The notes beneath the pieces were generated by a model, which had not been told where the DNA came from, made no database searches, and was given only the letters and a program-made list of their open reading frames with translations. A DNA stretch of 64,000 bases. Origin: Athripsodes cinereus (taxonomy: Eukaryota; Arthropoda; Insecta; Trichoptera; Leptoceridae). Position numbers and translations under genes: made by a program. The stretch spans positions 12,341,290 through 12,405,289 of the forward strand of contig OX388316.1 of the NCBI GenBank assembly GCA_947579605.1, read 5' to 3'. Below are positions 47,402-59,412 of this stretch, one piece after another; position 1 is the stretch's first letter; each line of letters opens with the position of its first letter.

Positions 47402-47530
47402 CACCATCGCGGCATATATCACAAGGGGGGTAGCTAGCAAACTAACTACATAATATAACAAACAGGCTAGTTATCCTCTCCGAGTTCATAAGAAAATTGT
47501 CGTTCAGGATGGGTCGTTTCCCATCAGATG
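47402..47530 (-). repeat. Repeat family A copy (minus strand)
   Basis: ACCATCGCGGCATATATCAC, GGGGTAGCTAGC, TATCCTCTCCG and TTCAGGATGGGT are the antisense of the family's 3' half. Divergence is moderate. It ends in the middle block. Confidence 0.65.
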
Positions 47531-48344
47531 TGAAATTCCATTTTCATATTTCACATTTCAAACTTCGACATTTTTCCATCAACTTTCTAATATGTATGTG
47601 TCGATGCAATAATTGTGTCGGTGCACACGTAGTAGAATTCCAGATATTGACCTGATAAGTCGAAAGACATCTCACTCGTGATCAATTTATTTATAGTAGA
47701 AAGAAACACTTGTTTCAATTAACCTATGTAACTTTCCACGACTTAGCTCGATTTATATTTTGATAATTATCGTTTAGGTAAATACCTAGTTGGGTGTTTA
47801 GTGAAACACTCTGTATTAATTTCGTCAATCAAGATTTTGATTATTAATGCATTTTATTGTACAAGAAGTGTCTGAATATTCGTAATCAACGACTTTATAA
47901 ATGATTTCCATAAAGTATATCTCAATGTTCTATATTGTATTATTTAGTTATATCATGAACTTTATACTTACCTACACTATGTATGGCTACACATATTCAT
48001 AAACAGTGTTATAAATCTGTTTGATAATAGTTGAGTCCGTTTATATGTAGGACATTCGTTATTTTTCCATGGATAGGATATTCGTAATAAGTTAATACAC
48101 AAATAAAATAATTCATCCCATACAAGCTCCAATGCTTTAGGCAGGTTTGAACATGAAAAAAGTTTATATATTTTATAATCATATTTGTTTGCGAATTAAA
48201 TAATTAGTACCTACTTATATTGTTTTAAATATTTCACCAAAGTATTTTTTATGTCAATTGATTATTTATATGATGTAGAAAAAAATAATTTATTGTGTAA
48301 CGACCAAAGTTATCATAATAACTTTTAAAACTGAACTACATAAC
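47531..48344. other. AT-rich stretch; source-like 32-mer at its end
   Basis: At 48009-48040 it holds the sequence that recurs next to the LINE at 49622 (TGTTTGATAATAGTTGAGTC; see findings). Nothing else is assignable. Confidence 0.45.
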
Positions 48345-49005
48345 ATAACATAACAAAATAATATCTAGTTCCCCATTCAGCACATGGTATTAAGAGCTGG
48401 TATGAGGGGAACAATTAAAATAATTACAAAATTGACATATGTAGTTAGGTCTGTTTGATTTAGCACTCATTTATGCAAATAAAGATTAGAAAAACTATGC
48501 AGTTTAGCAATTTTGGTGCACTTTCAAATAGTTTGATTTTACACAATTACACAATTTAAATTATTTAATTATATACGTAGTTAGGTCCGTTTTAATCTAG
48601 CACTCATTTTTACAAAGAAATACCAATACCAATTTTGGTACACTTTCAAATATTCAAATTTCAAATATTTGCCACAATTTCACACATTTCACACAATTTA
48701 AAGTTTTTTTAATTACATTCGTATATTTACACATAGTAAATTTGGTACGTGTTACACTGATAATGGTCCGCTAGACAAACTCATATATTGCGTTTAATGA
48801 AAATTAAATCGCCTTTACGTATTTTCGAATTTCTTTTTTAAATATGTGAATGTTCCTGGCATTTTTTATGGTTTCTGGGAGTTTATTATACATATGGATT
48901 GCCGAATGTAAGAATCCATCGCGTTTCCGGTTAGTTCTAGGTATCGTGGTTCTTAATTGATTAATTGCTCTTGTCCTGTGGCTAAGACCTAAGTACAATG
49001 TAAAA
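48345..49005 (-). mobile_element. LINE (family H) 3' end with C-terminal coding
   Basis: The minus strand frame 48804-48998 encodes LSHRTRAINQLRTTIPRTN, then RKRDGFLHSAIHMYNKLP, ETIKNARNIHIFKKEI and ends at 48804. The pattern FLHSAIxMYNKLPxxIK...FKK is the terminal segment of CR1/jockey-like LINEs. A long 3' UTR follows down to about 48345 and contains a tandem duplication (48441-48700). Only the end is present. Confidence 0.75.
48441..48700 (-). repeat. Two tandem ~137-bp units in the LINE H 3' UTR
   Basis: GTAGTTAGGTCTGTTTGATT (48441) and GTAGTTAGGTCCGTTTTAAT (48578) start two units. Both continue with TAGCACTCATTT, a short variable part, CAATTTTGGT and CACTTTCAAATA. The period is 137 bp. 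Confidence 0.7.
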
Positions 49006-49487
49006 ATAAATCACATTAGTTCATGAAAGACCTGTCAAAAATCCATGCACCGTGGTGTAGTCAATTTCTTAAAAAAAGCTAATGTCTATGAGAACTGCAA
49101 GCACTTATAATATGACAAAATAATGTGTAGGTTTTTCTCAAGTGAAGCCGAGTAAAATTTAACTAGTTTATAATATACCCAGCATTTGCATATAAGTTAT
49201 ATTTTTAAATTGTTAATACCTTATACAGCGAGTTAACATTATTAATAACAAAGATAACTTCCATGTCAAAGGTGAGACACAAATTACATAAATGTTAAAA
49301 TTTTAAATATTTTAAGATATTACATAGATAACACAAAGACAACAGTATGTAATTTATTTTATTTTATTTCTGTTTTAAATAGTATTGTGTTTCGTGTTAT
49401 TTTACGTTGTATGAAAAATATTTTTGTAGAACGTTCGCCACTTGTCTTTATATACATAGTTATACTATGCGTTATGACGGTAATAAT

Positions 49488-49605
49488 AATAAATAAATAA
49501 ATAAAACTTTATTGGCACCCAAATATGCAGTACACAAGTACATTTCTACAGAGAGTACCAAAATACGGACTTATGGCATATAATAATAATTATACCTATC
49601 TACAA
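49488..49605 (-). mobile_element. Possible LINE 3'-UTR remnant
   Basis: (AAAT)n then AAAACTTTATTGGCACCC and ATGCAGTACACAAGTACA look like the antisense of a polyadenylated LINE end, as at 8815. No coding part was recognised. Tentative. Confidence 0.35.
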
Positions 49606-49621
49606 TTATAATTATAAATAT

Positions 49622-49829
49622 GTTTGATAATAGTTGAGTCCGTCCTCAAATGGCGACCATGGAGTAGCAAAAGAAGCATCGGCAGACCACAAAAGAGATG
49701 GACTGACGACATTACTCCAATCGCGGGAAGGGAATGGATACAGAGGGCACAGGACCGCAACGATTGGAAGAGTTTGGAAGAGGCCTATATCCAGCAGGGG
49801 AGAGATGGTTGACTAAGAAGAAGAAGAAG
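49622..49829 (+). mobile_element. LINE family G insertion with (GAA)n tail and 12-bp target duplication
   Basis: The plus strand encodes LKWRPWSSKRSIGRPQKRW, TDDITPIAGREWIQRAQDR, and NDWKSLEEAYIQQGRDG before a stop at 49810-49812, then CTAAGAAGAAGAAGAAG. AATTATAAATAT flanks it at 49610-49621 and 49830-49841. The first ~22 bases inside the insert are not LINE but match 48019-48040. The coding end is intact and the copy is heavily 5'-truncated. Confidence 0.9.
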
Positions 49830-50077
49830 AATTATAAATATATTATGATAGAGCGATCAGGTACAACACCCATTCTGAGTTAGTTGTTTTGATAGTTTTA
49901 ATTCCAATCATTTTATAGTGGGTACGGAGAGGACGACATGTGTGCTCATTTCATTCAATGAAACCATTGATTCAAAACAAAAGTATACTTTCAAACAGTA
50001 TTTACTATTTGACAATAGATACATTTATAATTCTAGCAATGAAAAAGAATATTACCTATAAAATTAAAAAAACAATC

Positions 50078-50149
50078 CTCCCCGGCGGGGAATCGAACCC
50101 CGGTCTCCCGCGTGACAGGCGGGGATACTGACCACTATACTACCGAGGA
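50078..50149 (-). tRNA. tRNA-Asp (anticodon GUC)
   Basis: The minus strand gives a 72-nt cloverleaf: acceptor TCCTCGG paired with CCGGGGA (one T-G wobble) and discriminator G, D arm with TAGTATAGTGGTCAGTAT, anticodon stem CCCGC/GCGGG around CTGTCAC with anticodon GTC (complement of 50114-50116), and T arm CCGGGGTTCGATTCCCCGC. Internal A and B boxes are intact. A T-run follows the 3' end (the A-run at 50066-50072), serving as the Pol III terminator. It supplies aspartate decoding of GAC/GAU. It differs from the copy at 58215 by one base in the D loop. Confidence 0.97.
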
Positions 50150-50439
50150 TTGTGCACTACGTGAAAAAAACGTCGAACAATAACTGTAATACATAATACA
50201 TACCTACTGTGTAATACTTACTCGATCATGAAACTGCTCATGCATGACGTGTCTAATGTAGTGTTGGCTGGCAGTGTATAAATACATAGGTACTACAGTA
50301 CTTAGATATAATATGTAATTCATAACTATGTATGTTTTCGTATGCACAATGTTACTAGGTACTATCACTTCATAATGTAGATACGGTAGGTATACCTACT
50401 GTACTCTCAGAGAAAATAAAATCATCACCACCACCATGC
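50150..50439. other. Intergenic stretch right of the tRNA
   Basis: No feature was recognised. The tRNA's 5' leader TGCACAA is shared, with one change, with the second tRNA-Asp gene. Confidence 0.45.
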
Positions 50440-50605
50440 AGCTTTCTTTGAGGAATAGGTAGCAAAGATCAGACTTTTACTACATATTCTTCTCAGTGAT
50501 CTCATTTCTACTGCATTTATACCGCTTTCATCATTCTTCAGCCATGTACAAGACTTGCTTGCATACATCGTTATTGGGATTAGGATGGTCGAATGCATTA
50601 ACCTT
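50440..50605 (-). mobile_element. LINE reverse transcriptase fragment
   Basis: The minus strand reads IPITMYASKSCTWLKNDESG and INAVEMRSLRRIC without a stop. The order YxSxSxxWxKxxExxxNAVEMRxLRxxxG-like is typical for the segment after the reverse transcriptase thumb in insect LINEs. Neither the 3' end nor the tail is visible. Confidence 0.65.
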
Positions 50606-51447
50606 TAAACTATGATACATATTATATTTCATTCAAATCTTTATAGTTTAAAATGATTACGTGGTGAACCAAAGTGTGTGCCTATATAACATTTAACAAA
50701 AAAAGCAATTTGTTAACCAATCATGGAAAGGGATAGAAATTTACACATTTTATGTACTATTCTACTACAATATTTATTAAATTAAATGAGATAATTATAT
50801 TCTATTTGACTATGATATTGCCAAAGCTGTTATTTTACTGTGACATATTGTGAAGTTTATTTAGTACCTACCTACAGTGTGATACAAATAAGTAGAATTA
50901 CAAAGGTGAATACTAATGATGAACTCATTGCAAATGTGAACACTGTCATGGTGAGTAATGTATTTTATTTTCAACAAATAATAACAATAGTTATCTACTT
51001 TTGATTGCTAGAATAAGTCCACGGAAATTTGAAGATAAAGATACATCACTTTTTAATTCTCGTACATTACACGTATTATATAGTGCAAGTAAGTCTTGGT
51101 GCGATCACCTTATAAGTAAGTACCTACCTGATGACTGACATTAGGTTTGATTGACAACCATGACCTGTGCCAATAACAATAATATTACCTGTGTCACGTG
51201 ATAAATGATAATGATAGTCACTTGTTCACAACACAGGTTGTCGTAATATACATACCTATATATATTATTATTAGCATATTATAATTAGAAAACATTAAAC
51301 ATAAATATATATCTATCATATTTGTATAATTTATACAGCGTTTGAAGGAACGCTTCTAATATAGGTACCTAATATTATAGTACGATTTTTATTCCAATTT
51401 TATGTAAATTTTAACGATAAAATTATATCTTACCTTAAACAGCTTCA
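50606..51447. other. AT-rich stretch without recognised features
   Basis: No assignable gene or repeat. GGTACC-type words occur near 51120. Confidence 0.45.
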
Positions 51448-51558
51448 ACTCAGTGATGAGTTTTGATGCGCATTCTCGATTACTTATTTTCATGGTACGG
51501 AGAGAATGATTTTAATGATTATTATATTCACTGGCTACTTCACTTGTGATGTTATGTG
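51448..51558 (+). repeat. Repeat family A, degenerate copy
   Basis: AACTCAGTGATGAGTTTTGATG, GGTACGGAGAGAATG and ACTGGCTACTTCACTTGTGA follow the family order but with many changes. It ends at about GATGTTATG. Confidence 0.5.
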
Positions 51559-51654
51559 GAGATGTTACGTTGGCGTTGTGGTGTAGAAGTGATTGCAAGA
51601 AAATATTTTGGACTGACTACAAACAAATTTTAATAATAAAGACATGTGGTTAGT

Positions 51655-51840
51655 TCTCAGTGTTTTTGTCTTCCCCATAAGGGACTCTCTATGAGAGAAT
51701 TAATGGAGCTTTTTACAGAACGAATCCGAAGCATGTGACTGCGGTGCAGCGCAGACCATGCCACACTTGTTGGAGTATCCGTTGTGCTCTGACTCATGTA
51801 CTATGGAGGATATTTTTCACCCTTTTTTCAGTACTGGAGA
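51655..51840 (+). mobile_element. LINE C-terminus with CCHC-type motif
   Basis: The plus strand encodes ESEACDCGAAQTMPHLLEYP, then LCSDSCTMED. The C-x-C-G...H...C spacing matches the terminal zinc motif of several insect LINEs (QTMxHLLECxLC). Here the Cys before PLC appears as Tyr, so the motif is damaged. The 5' and 3' ends cannot be set. Confidence 0.7.
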
Positions 51841-52689
51841 TCAGTTTGATTATTTTTTGTAATAGAACAAAAATTAGTAGCACGAAAAGAAAATAAATAA
51901 TAATACCGAGGTAATCTTTATTGCGCAAAATATAGGTACTTATAGGTAAAAAAAAAAAAAATTGATAATAAACAATTTTGTGCAATGGGCGAGTATATTG
52001 CAAAATCACTAAATTATGAACTGATTATCTAAATATGCGCCTAACTAGGATAGGTACCTACAACCTTTGTTGAATGAAATATTCATATACCTAACATGTG
52101 ATATAATATGGCAGATCACGACACTCATCAATGTGGAAATTGACAACAAAATAACATCACTATAACATGATTGTTCTATCATTATCCTTATAAGGACGAT
52201 ACGAGCGATGCGATGTTGTGGTATTGTCTGATGTAGATCTCCATCTACCTGGCTGATAGTAACATGAATAAAGTGATTTTTGATGATGAGTTAAGATTTA
52301 GAAGAGAAAAAAAATCCCACGTGTGTTTACACATTTTATTAATCATTTATTTACTCACTCAAGCACGAAATTTAGAGAATTAGATATAACCCTTAGAAAC
52401 CAATGGTTCTCAAACTACATATCTACTTAAATCGTTAAATTATTTATTGTTTTGTCACACATTATTTGATGATAGAGTTTTTTAAATAAATTGTTCCACA
52501 TTAGCTATGATGGATACAATAAAACTTATTATCACACACCCACCCAATAATACAAATACTCCGTGGAGTCCACGTCAAAGAATAGGCCTCCCACTTTTTT
52601 ACGCAGATATTCGAGTTTCCTACAGAATTTATGTATTGGTAAAGTATGACAAAAATACATGTTAAACATCATCAAACGTAGGTATTATT
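51841..52689. other. AT-rich stretch without recognised features
   Basis: A slightly GC-richer patch near 52195-52265 (GCGATGCGATGTTGTGG, CTCCATCTACCTGGCTG) might continue the preceding LINE. Nothing else is assignable. Confidence 0.4.
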
Positions 52690-52764
52690 TTTTTATTTGC
52701 ACAGAAAAGACAACTGCATGTTTATTGCATACAGTTAGTTCCCTGACTACACCACTTGTGTAGG
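52690..52764 (+). repeat. Repeat family A, 3' fragment
   Basis: ATTTGCACAGAAAAGACAAC, TGCATGTTTATTGCATACAG and CTACACCACTTGTG match the family's 3' half. The last bases run into the TA-rich tail of the LINE F copy on the opposite strand. Confidence 0.55.
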
Positions 52765-52789
52765 TATAAATATATATATATATATTTAG

Positions 52790-53001
52790 TTACAATCCAT
52801 TGGATTGGTCTGCAACGAGTTTGGTTTTTCTTCTCCATTCCTCCCTATTCTCAGCCAGTCTTTTAAGCTCTACGTATGAGCCACAGTTCATGTCCCTCTT
52901 CAGTTGGTCCATATATGCGTCTCTTGGTCGGCCTCTGCCATTTGTTCCCTCGGTCTTACCCTCCGCGATGGCGATGAGTAGTCCTGGGTGCCTGATGTTG
53001 T
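52790..53001 (-). mobile_element. LINE family F, second copy
   Basis: The minus strand reads HNIRHPGLLIAIAEGKTEGT, NGRGRPRDAYMDQLKRDM and YVELKRLAENREEWRRKTK to DQSNGL and a TAA (complement of 52790-52792), nearly residue for residue the copy at 216-539. A TA-rich tail (52765-52788) follows. The plus-strand frame over it is a shadow. The insert is 5'-truncated just before WIG. Confidence 0.85.
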
Positions 53002-53002
53002 G

Positions 53003-53092
53003 AAATTTTCCAGGTATAAATAGATGGGTAAATTTTCCATCTATTTATACCTGTATAAAATAAAATTTTCCAGGTATAAATAGATGGGTAAA
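53003..53092. repeat. Direct and inverted copies of a 30-bp motif
   Basis: AAATTTTCCAGGTATAAATA plus ten more bases occurs at 53003-53032 and again at 53063-53092. Between them, CCATCTATTTATACCTG (53037-53053) is the exact complement of 53011-53027, so a 17-bp-arm hairpin lies between two direct copies. Confidence 0.9.
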
Positions 53093-53644
53093 AATAATTT
53101 ATTTCCCAGAGGAATAGTTTGTCGTTGTATTTTAATATATTTCAGTTACTATAACCCAGTTTACCCTTTCAATTATGCAAAAGATGTTTGCATCTAAATA
53201 CAAGAGTACAGCATGTAGTTGCATGCAAGTAATCACCTTTGACAATGTGTACACAATGTTCCTACTTGGCAAGTATCAAGGAAGTACCTACTTATAAAGC
53301 CTTGTTGTATCCTTTGACCAAGGACATTCTACATATTGTCCTGGTAGGTAATTGTAATAACAACAATAATCTCCTCTACACCCTGTATGGGTAGGCAAGG
53401 AGGCGAACTTGTAGCACATGCAAGTCTGTCCATGTCATGGTAACATAATGGGCCACTCATGTTACACTGAAGCGACTAACTATGCTTTATTATTCAAAAA
53501 TAGACAAGTGTTCAAAGCACAATCACTGCTCTTTTTGTTTTAAAGAGGTGCGATTGACATTCTTTCTAAAATAATATGATGACATAACCAAAAATAACAA
53601 GTAGTTAACGTTTATAGTTAGACATTTGAAAGAGTGTCACGAAA
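53093..53644. other. Unassigned stretch
   Basis: No gene or repeat recognised. Confidence 0.4.
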
Positions 53645-53700
53645 CTTTTACGACACAAGCTTTCAGCTTACTGTGAAAGGTGTATAAGGTTGTATTTTCG
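53645..53700 (+). mobile_element. SINE family S, internal fragment
   Basis: ACGACACAAGCTTTCAGCTTA and GTGAAAGGTGTATAAGGTTG match 38080-38122 of the SINE. The tRNA head and hairpin tail are absent. Confidence 0.6.
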
Positions 53701-56700
53701 TTAAGTTTTTAAGTTAAAACAGATCGTAATATTTGGTTTACTTTCTTTCTTGTATAACACAATTCAGCATTTTATTATCATAATCTTTAGTGAAATAAAA
53801 AAAATATTTATCATAAAATAAAATACTTTTAATATCTAGTCCGTACAAGTATTAAGTTGTCTTAATAAAACGAGGTGCCAAAACTGGGATAAAATTACTC
53901 AGAAGCGAATTATTTCTTCGATATTTTTCACTGATATCATTATTAGATTTGATAGGTAGTAGGTACTGTTCTATGAATTTTACGCTCTGCTATCAGACTG
54001 CCTTGTTAGGTATAATACGAAACAATGTTTCTGATCGGTACATAGATATGTACTAATAATAATGTCGAAATTCTGCAGGTGTGTTATGTTACACATAAGC
54101 ATAGATATTATTTTAACTTATAGTTTTCTGCTTAATTTAAGATATTCCTAGCTAAACTGCATACTGTCATAATTATGGATCACGAAGCAAAGAAGGAGAG
54201 TCAATATCACACATATTATAATATTATTCAATAAATTAAACGAACCTATGTATAATTATAGATTGAACCTAAACATATGTTTACTTTGTACTTATCTATA
54301 ACAAAAATTCTATTAAAAGCGACTGGATCCTTAGATTCAAATCCCCAAACACCTTTTCAATGAATAAAAAAAGTGTGCTAATTTGTGTATATTAAATATG
54401 TTTCTACACGGGATTATGATTTCTGTAACTGTGGCAATTTACTTCCTCCGATAGAAGGTAGGTATATTTTATTTGCAGATTGTCAAAAACTGATTCAACA
54501 ATTTTATAAATATAAATGAATCATCTTTAATTAGTATACCTATTACTAAAATTCGTACATAATTTGCAAGTACATATCTACATAATATATAGGTACATAC
54601 AGGTTTTGACAAGTTGGTAGATACTTGTATGTATTTATTGTAGATATATTTATGAATTTTATAAATTATGACGTTGAGAACCATTGTAAGGCGAATCGTC
54701 GCCGTTGAGAGTTCCCCGCCCTGTACAAAAGCGTGTTGCATCTCAGAGGATACAAAGATAATAGAGCGCACGTTCTCACACAAATAAATTGTATTTCTGA
54801 CAAACCAGTGGTCCGCGAAAAGTAATTTAATAACCTAACAAAACAGTATTTTGTTAGCATAATATTGAGTAAATCTCCAAATTAATAAAAATTAAAAATA
54901 CATATTGTACTTGATACCTATTTGCCGATATTTTATTACCTTGGCCTAAGTTTTGGAATATTATACCTAATGTCTTTCACAAAAAAACCAATGCCATATT
55001 ATAATTTTTTATTAAATACGCACACGAACGACACACATTTTTTACATGGGGTAGTAATGCATTTGGTAAGAAAGGTAAAACGCCATTTTCATGGAGGCTA
55101 TGGCTCTTTAAGGGCAGTATGGCTATCGGAATGAATTAAATAGAACATTCAAACGGAGTTCTTTTATTGATTTTATGCTGAACGTAATTACTATGATGGT
55201 AAGTTTTAATATTTTGGATTTTAATTATTCCAAAATTTTCATATAGATGCTTTCATATCGTCAGTACCTATTAGGTATTTTAAAATATGCCTAAATTCTT
55301 ATGTATGTATCTACAATTTTATTACCTAAGAACACGATCAATGGATGTATTAATATTATTATTGGGGGTATTTGTTTCCCTATTACTTATCTGGTAGACG
55401 TATCTTTGGCGTATATATTAACACATCTACATTATAATATACTCATATGGACGTATTCAAAAATATTTATAAGGTATACTATCTTCTAACGGTTGATGGT
55501 AATTAGGTACGTAGTCCAAATATTGTTTATCCCTATTTATTGTCGTCGTCTAAAATCTATCGTCGGTCGCCGCCAACAACATGATGTTCCGACCTTCAAT
55601 CCTGACTGAGAACAATAATCATTTAAAATATAATGCTTTTAAATAGATCATCCTCCTCCTCCTCGCCCGCGAAGAGACGATCCTGCACCACTACAATATG
55701 ATACGATGCCGACAATACGTATTTTTTGTGAACCCGACGATTTGGGGGTGGGAACATAAGGGTTAAAGAGTCTACCTACAACAAGAGCCATGGAGCTATA
55801 GAGTTTCTCGATTCTAAAGGTTTTATTATATTAAAAGTGTTAATAATGAAGTGTGATGAGAAGATTTGTATACATAGCTTATTTTAATTAGTTATTTATT
55901 GTTCATTTTTAATAGATATGGGGTAATTCGGTACCATAAAGATATTCCAGGATTTTTTTTGAGGATGTAACCTGATTATTATTATTCAGTTTATACACGT
56001 ATGAATAATTGAATGAATTTGAGAATATGCTGTTAAAAATACTTCCTTATTTATAGTTCCGGAATTTATTAGGTATATTCCTTCGCGTATGTCAGTAGGC
56101 TGGTGATCGTGTCTCAGGTTTCTTCGGATTGAACCCATTTGCCTTCACTAAACTAGCATATTGTTGAAGATGTTCGAATGTAATAAATATGTTCACCGAT
56201 TCATCTTTAAAATATGAAAAAAACTTTTGTAACATGTTTTGTAAAAGGTGTAGGTAATCACAAAAAAAATTAATATTCTTACCTTATTAACGTAATAAAT
56301 TTGTATCACAATCAAAGATGAAATGAAATTGTTTTAGTATTTTTTTAGTAGCAAGTATGTAGGTACCCATATCCACTCTGAAGCGAATATCTCAAGTTCG
56401 ATGACTGCAAGAAGTAAGTACCTACCTACCTAAATAAGACAATACGTATTATTGATATCTCAGGCAGGTAAGTACCTACTGCCTATTTAATAAATAAACG
56501 CTACTGTAGAGATTTTATTGTTCAATGTTGTACCGCCTTACATCATATTATTAATATTATCATATAGCTAGAAGAATTTCTTCTCAATATCTTCTAAGTT
56601 TTATTAAAATTCTATCATAATCATAACAATGACGCCTCCGATGTGAATCTTCTTACTACACCTCAATTATTCCATTTACAACACTGGAATCACTTCACTA

Positions 56701-58214
56701 TACTCGCATCAATCAGATTTCGTCGTGCAATATAATTTTTAAATCCATCTTGATTTTGGTGTATGTTCGATCTGAATTATCTACTCATCACTCACTGAGT
56801 GGATTATTAATTTGTTGATATTTACAAAGGCCACATTCTGAGTAGGTATATCTAATAATTCAACACTGCATAAGTATCTGGTTACTTTTTTCTTGTATAA
56901 GATTCCCAACAGAGAATATTGCATAACATCAACTGTGATTAAAAAAATAAGAAAGACTAGCAATTCTATGTGCAAGATTTAAAGACTTGCAGATATAATT
57001 TTTTGGAATTTAGAAGATCTCTACAAAAGTATAAAGTTCCTACGATTATAAATATGTAAATAACAAAAAGAAAACAGACTTCCTACATTAATTATGAACT
57101 TTAACTTATTATTCCTACTGATGATGCCATGTTGAAGCCTTGACGAAAACGTTTGAGGAAAATAATTTGAATTTGCAAATTATACAGTGTTTAAAAATTA
57201 TTTAATTGTACATATGTTAATAACGAATTTCCAAAATGTTAACACAAAAACATTAGATTAATTTTAATAAATAAATAACTAACGAAATCAATACATTGGC
57301 ATGAGGAGTATAATGACTTTTTTTAACTCAATTGAAACAACATATTCTTTCAGAATGGATAAGGTGCATTGACCAAAGATGATATCCCTTCAGTTTTGCA
57401 ATACATTAAGAATGATATATTTTTTTAATTATTATAGTGTTAGGGAACCGTCAATTCTTACGTACGTACATTTCTCAATTATTACAAAAATCACTCACGG
57501 TATAGATTCTATAGTAGGTATGTCCGGGTGACTCAAAAAGATTTCCCATAGTTCAACATCAACACTCACGACATCCGAAAATATTTAGGTAATAATAATA
57601 ATAACAAAACATACAACCTTATCGTCGGTATATTTGATACATTATAGAGCTTATTAGTAACTAATTCGACAAAATTAATACTTTCACAATATTGGTTATA
57701 CCTACTTACTACAAAAAAAGGCCTCGATATTATATTTTAACCCGCCCACTTTGAGAGCAAAGATCTTATGCGATGATGGAGAATAAGGATCTTAGCCATA
57801 CTAAGACTAAGTCTGGTACTATAAAAGAATACTATATTAATACATTTGGCGCCGTCTTTTTCTAATATTTTCTAATAATAATTATACACTCTGGAATGAT
57901 TCATTGATGATTTTATAAACTCATCCTTGCGTCAAAGTTTTTAGCACTAATTTGCAGAATGCGGATGTGTGAATTTAAAAATTTAATTTTGATATGTAAC
58001 TTAATGTATTTACGGTTTAGCAAATACCAATTTAGTGGAAAAGAATAAATATGAAGGTACATTATATTATACATTGCATTATTTGAAGAATCAAAGAAAT
58101 GTACAAGTTAATAAATGTTGTGTTTAATCCAGTATATTTTATTTTCTCAAAGAGATTTATTTATTAATTTTTATTTCGTTTAGTTGATTCATCAGCATTA
58201 AAAAAAAAACAATC
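53701..58214. other. Long stretch without recognised genes
   Basis: GC-richer islands lie at about 54660-54830 (GGCGAATCGTCGCCGTTGAG) and 55540-55770 (ATCGTCGGTCGCCGCC, CCTCCTCCTCCTCGCCCGCG), neither with a recognisable product. A CTGATGATGCC...GACGAAAACG patch at about 57117-57156 resembles the 3' flank of some LINE or Penelope-type elements. The short frames, including 104 codons at 54469-54783 (minus), lack motifs. Confidence 0.4.
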
Positions 58215-58286
58215 CTCCCCGGCGGGGAATCGAACCCCGGTCTCCCGCGTGACAGGCGGGGATACTTACCACTATACTACCGAGGA
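58215..58286 (-). tRNA. tRNA-Asp (anticodon GUC), second copy
   Basis: Same 72-nt cloverleaf as at 50078, with anticodon GTC (complement of 58251-58253), intact A and B boxes, and an A-run at 58200-58209 on the plus strand giving the Pol III T terminator. The D loop has TGGTAAGTAT instead of TGGTCAGTAT. The shared trailer (GATTG then T-run) and part of the leader show the pair arose by duplication. Both look functional. Confidence 0.96.
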
Positions 58287-59395
58287 CTGTGCAGCGACGA
58301 CTAAAATACTTAAGTCATTTTAATTTCGTAGATACATGATAAAAAGTGTATAATTAGATGCATTATCAGAAGTCCCCAAATACATAATTGTATTTATAAT
58401 AAATGTAGTCTGCTCGCATTTTTATAGCTAGGTAGGTGCCTACTTATTTATGTTGAAATACACAATACGAGTATATTATATACTTATTCGTGGACTTGTC
58501 CAACGAGATATCCAAGTTGGTTATCTAGAAGAAATTGGCATGTGGCAAATAGCTAGTGGCAATAGTGTACATGTACATAATTATAATTTTATATTTTAAT
58601 ATCATATTTGCTATTATTATTATAAATATATGAACATTGGTAGGTACACGAGATAAAATATACAATAAATTTAATTAATTTGCTGCGAGTAAAATAAGAT
58701 AATTTTCCAAGAAATAAAGATATTTTTTAGTATGAAATAATAATTGTATGTACCTAATCAGTTACATCATAAAAAAAATATTACGTCAGCAGTGTTAAAT
58801 GAGTAGATAGGTACCTACTTTCTCTCATAATATCAAAGGAATAGTAAATTAATAAAAAAAAATTATTTCTTTTGGTTTTAGAATAAGTAAACAGATATTA
58901 TTATGTATAATACAAAAAAACGTATTTGTTTCTCAAATATCAAAGAAATAATAATGTAAATATGAAATAAATAATAATGTAAAAAATATACAATAAATAA
59001 ATAATTCTCAGAAATCATTTATTTACCCAAAATAGTTTTATTTATGAGAGAAATATAGAATTTATAACTTTATTTAGAGACGAATAAAAATAATAAAGGC
59101 TTCTTTAATTTATTATTAAAAGTGATATTACGAGAGTGTTAGTTATAATCATTCACCTATAAGGTATAGACAAGTAATGCAGTTGGTACCTACTAATTTT
59201 CTTGGAAAAAATGTTCCGAAGTTAAATTATTGTTTCACTCCATAACATTAAGATGGTAACGGTCTTATCCCTACTTACACTTAAATATTGCAAATCTGCA
59301 AGTCAGGCACAATATTAAATATTGTACCTAACAAAGCCATAAAAGGATCTTTACAGTACACAAAAAAAAACAATCAATATCATTCCAACTTTTGC
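58287..59395. other. AT-rich stretch between tRNA and LINE J
   Basis: No feature recognised apart from GGTACC words near 58808. Confidence 0.45.
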
Positions 59396-59412
59396 TTTGA
59401 ATTTCTAGTCTA

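Noticed and set aside
56100..56175. Possible SINE family S copy (GGCTGGTGATCGTG, GATTGAACCC)
   Set aside because: Only a weak resemblance to the head, and the diagnostic 3' hairpin is missing.
57113..57160. CTGATGATGCC...GACGAAAACG as a Penelope or LINE 3' flank
   Set aside because: Only a short motif from memory, with no coding part next to it.
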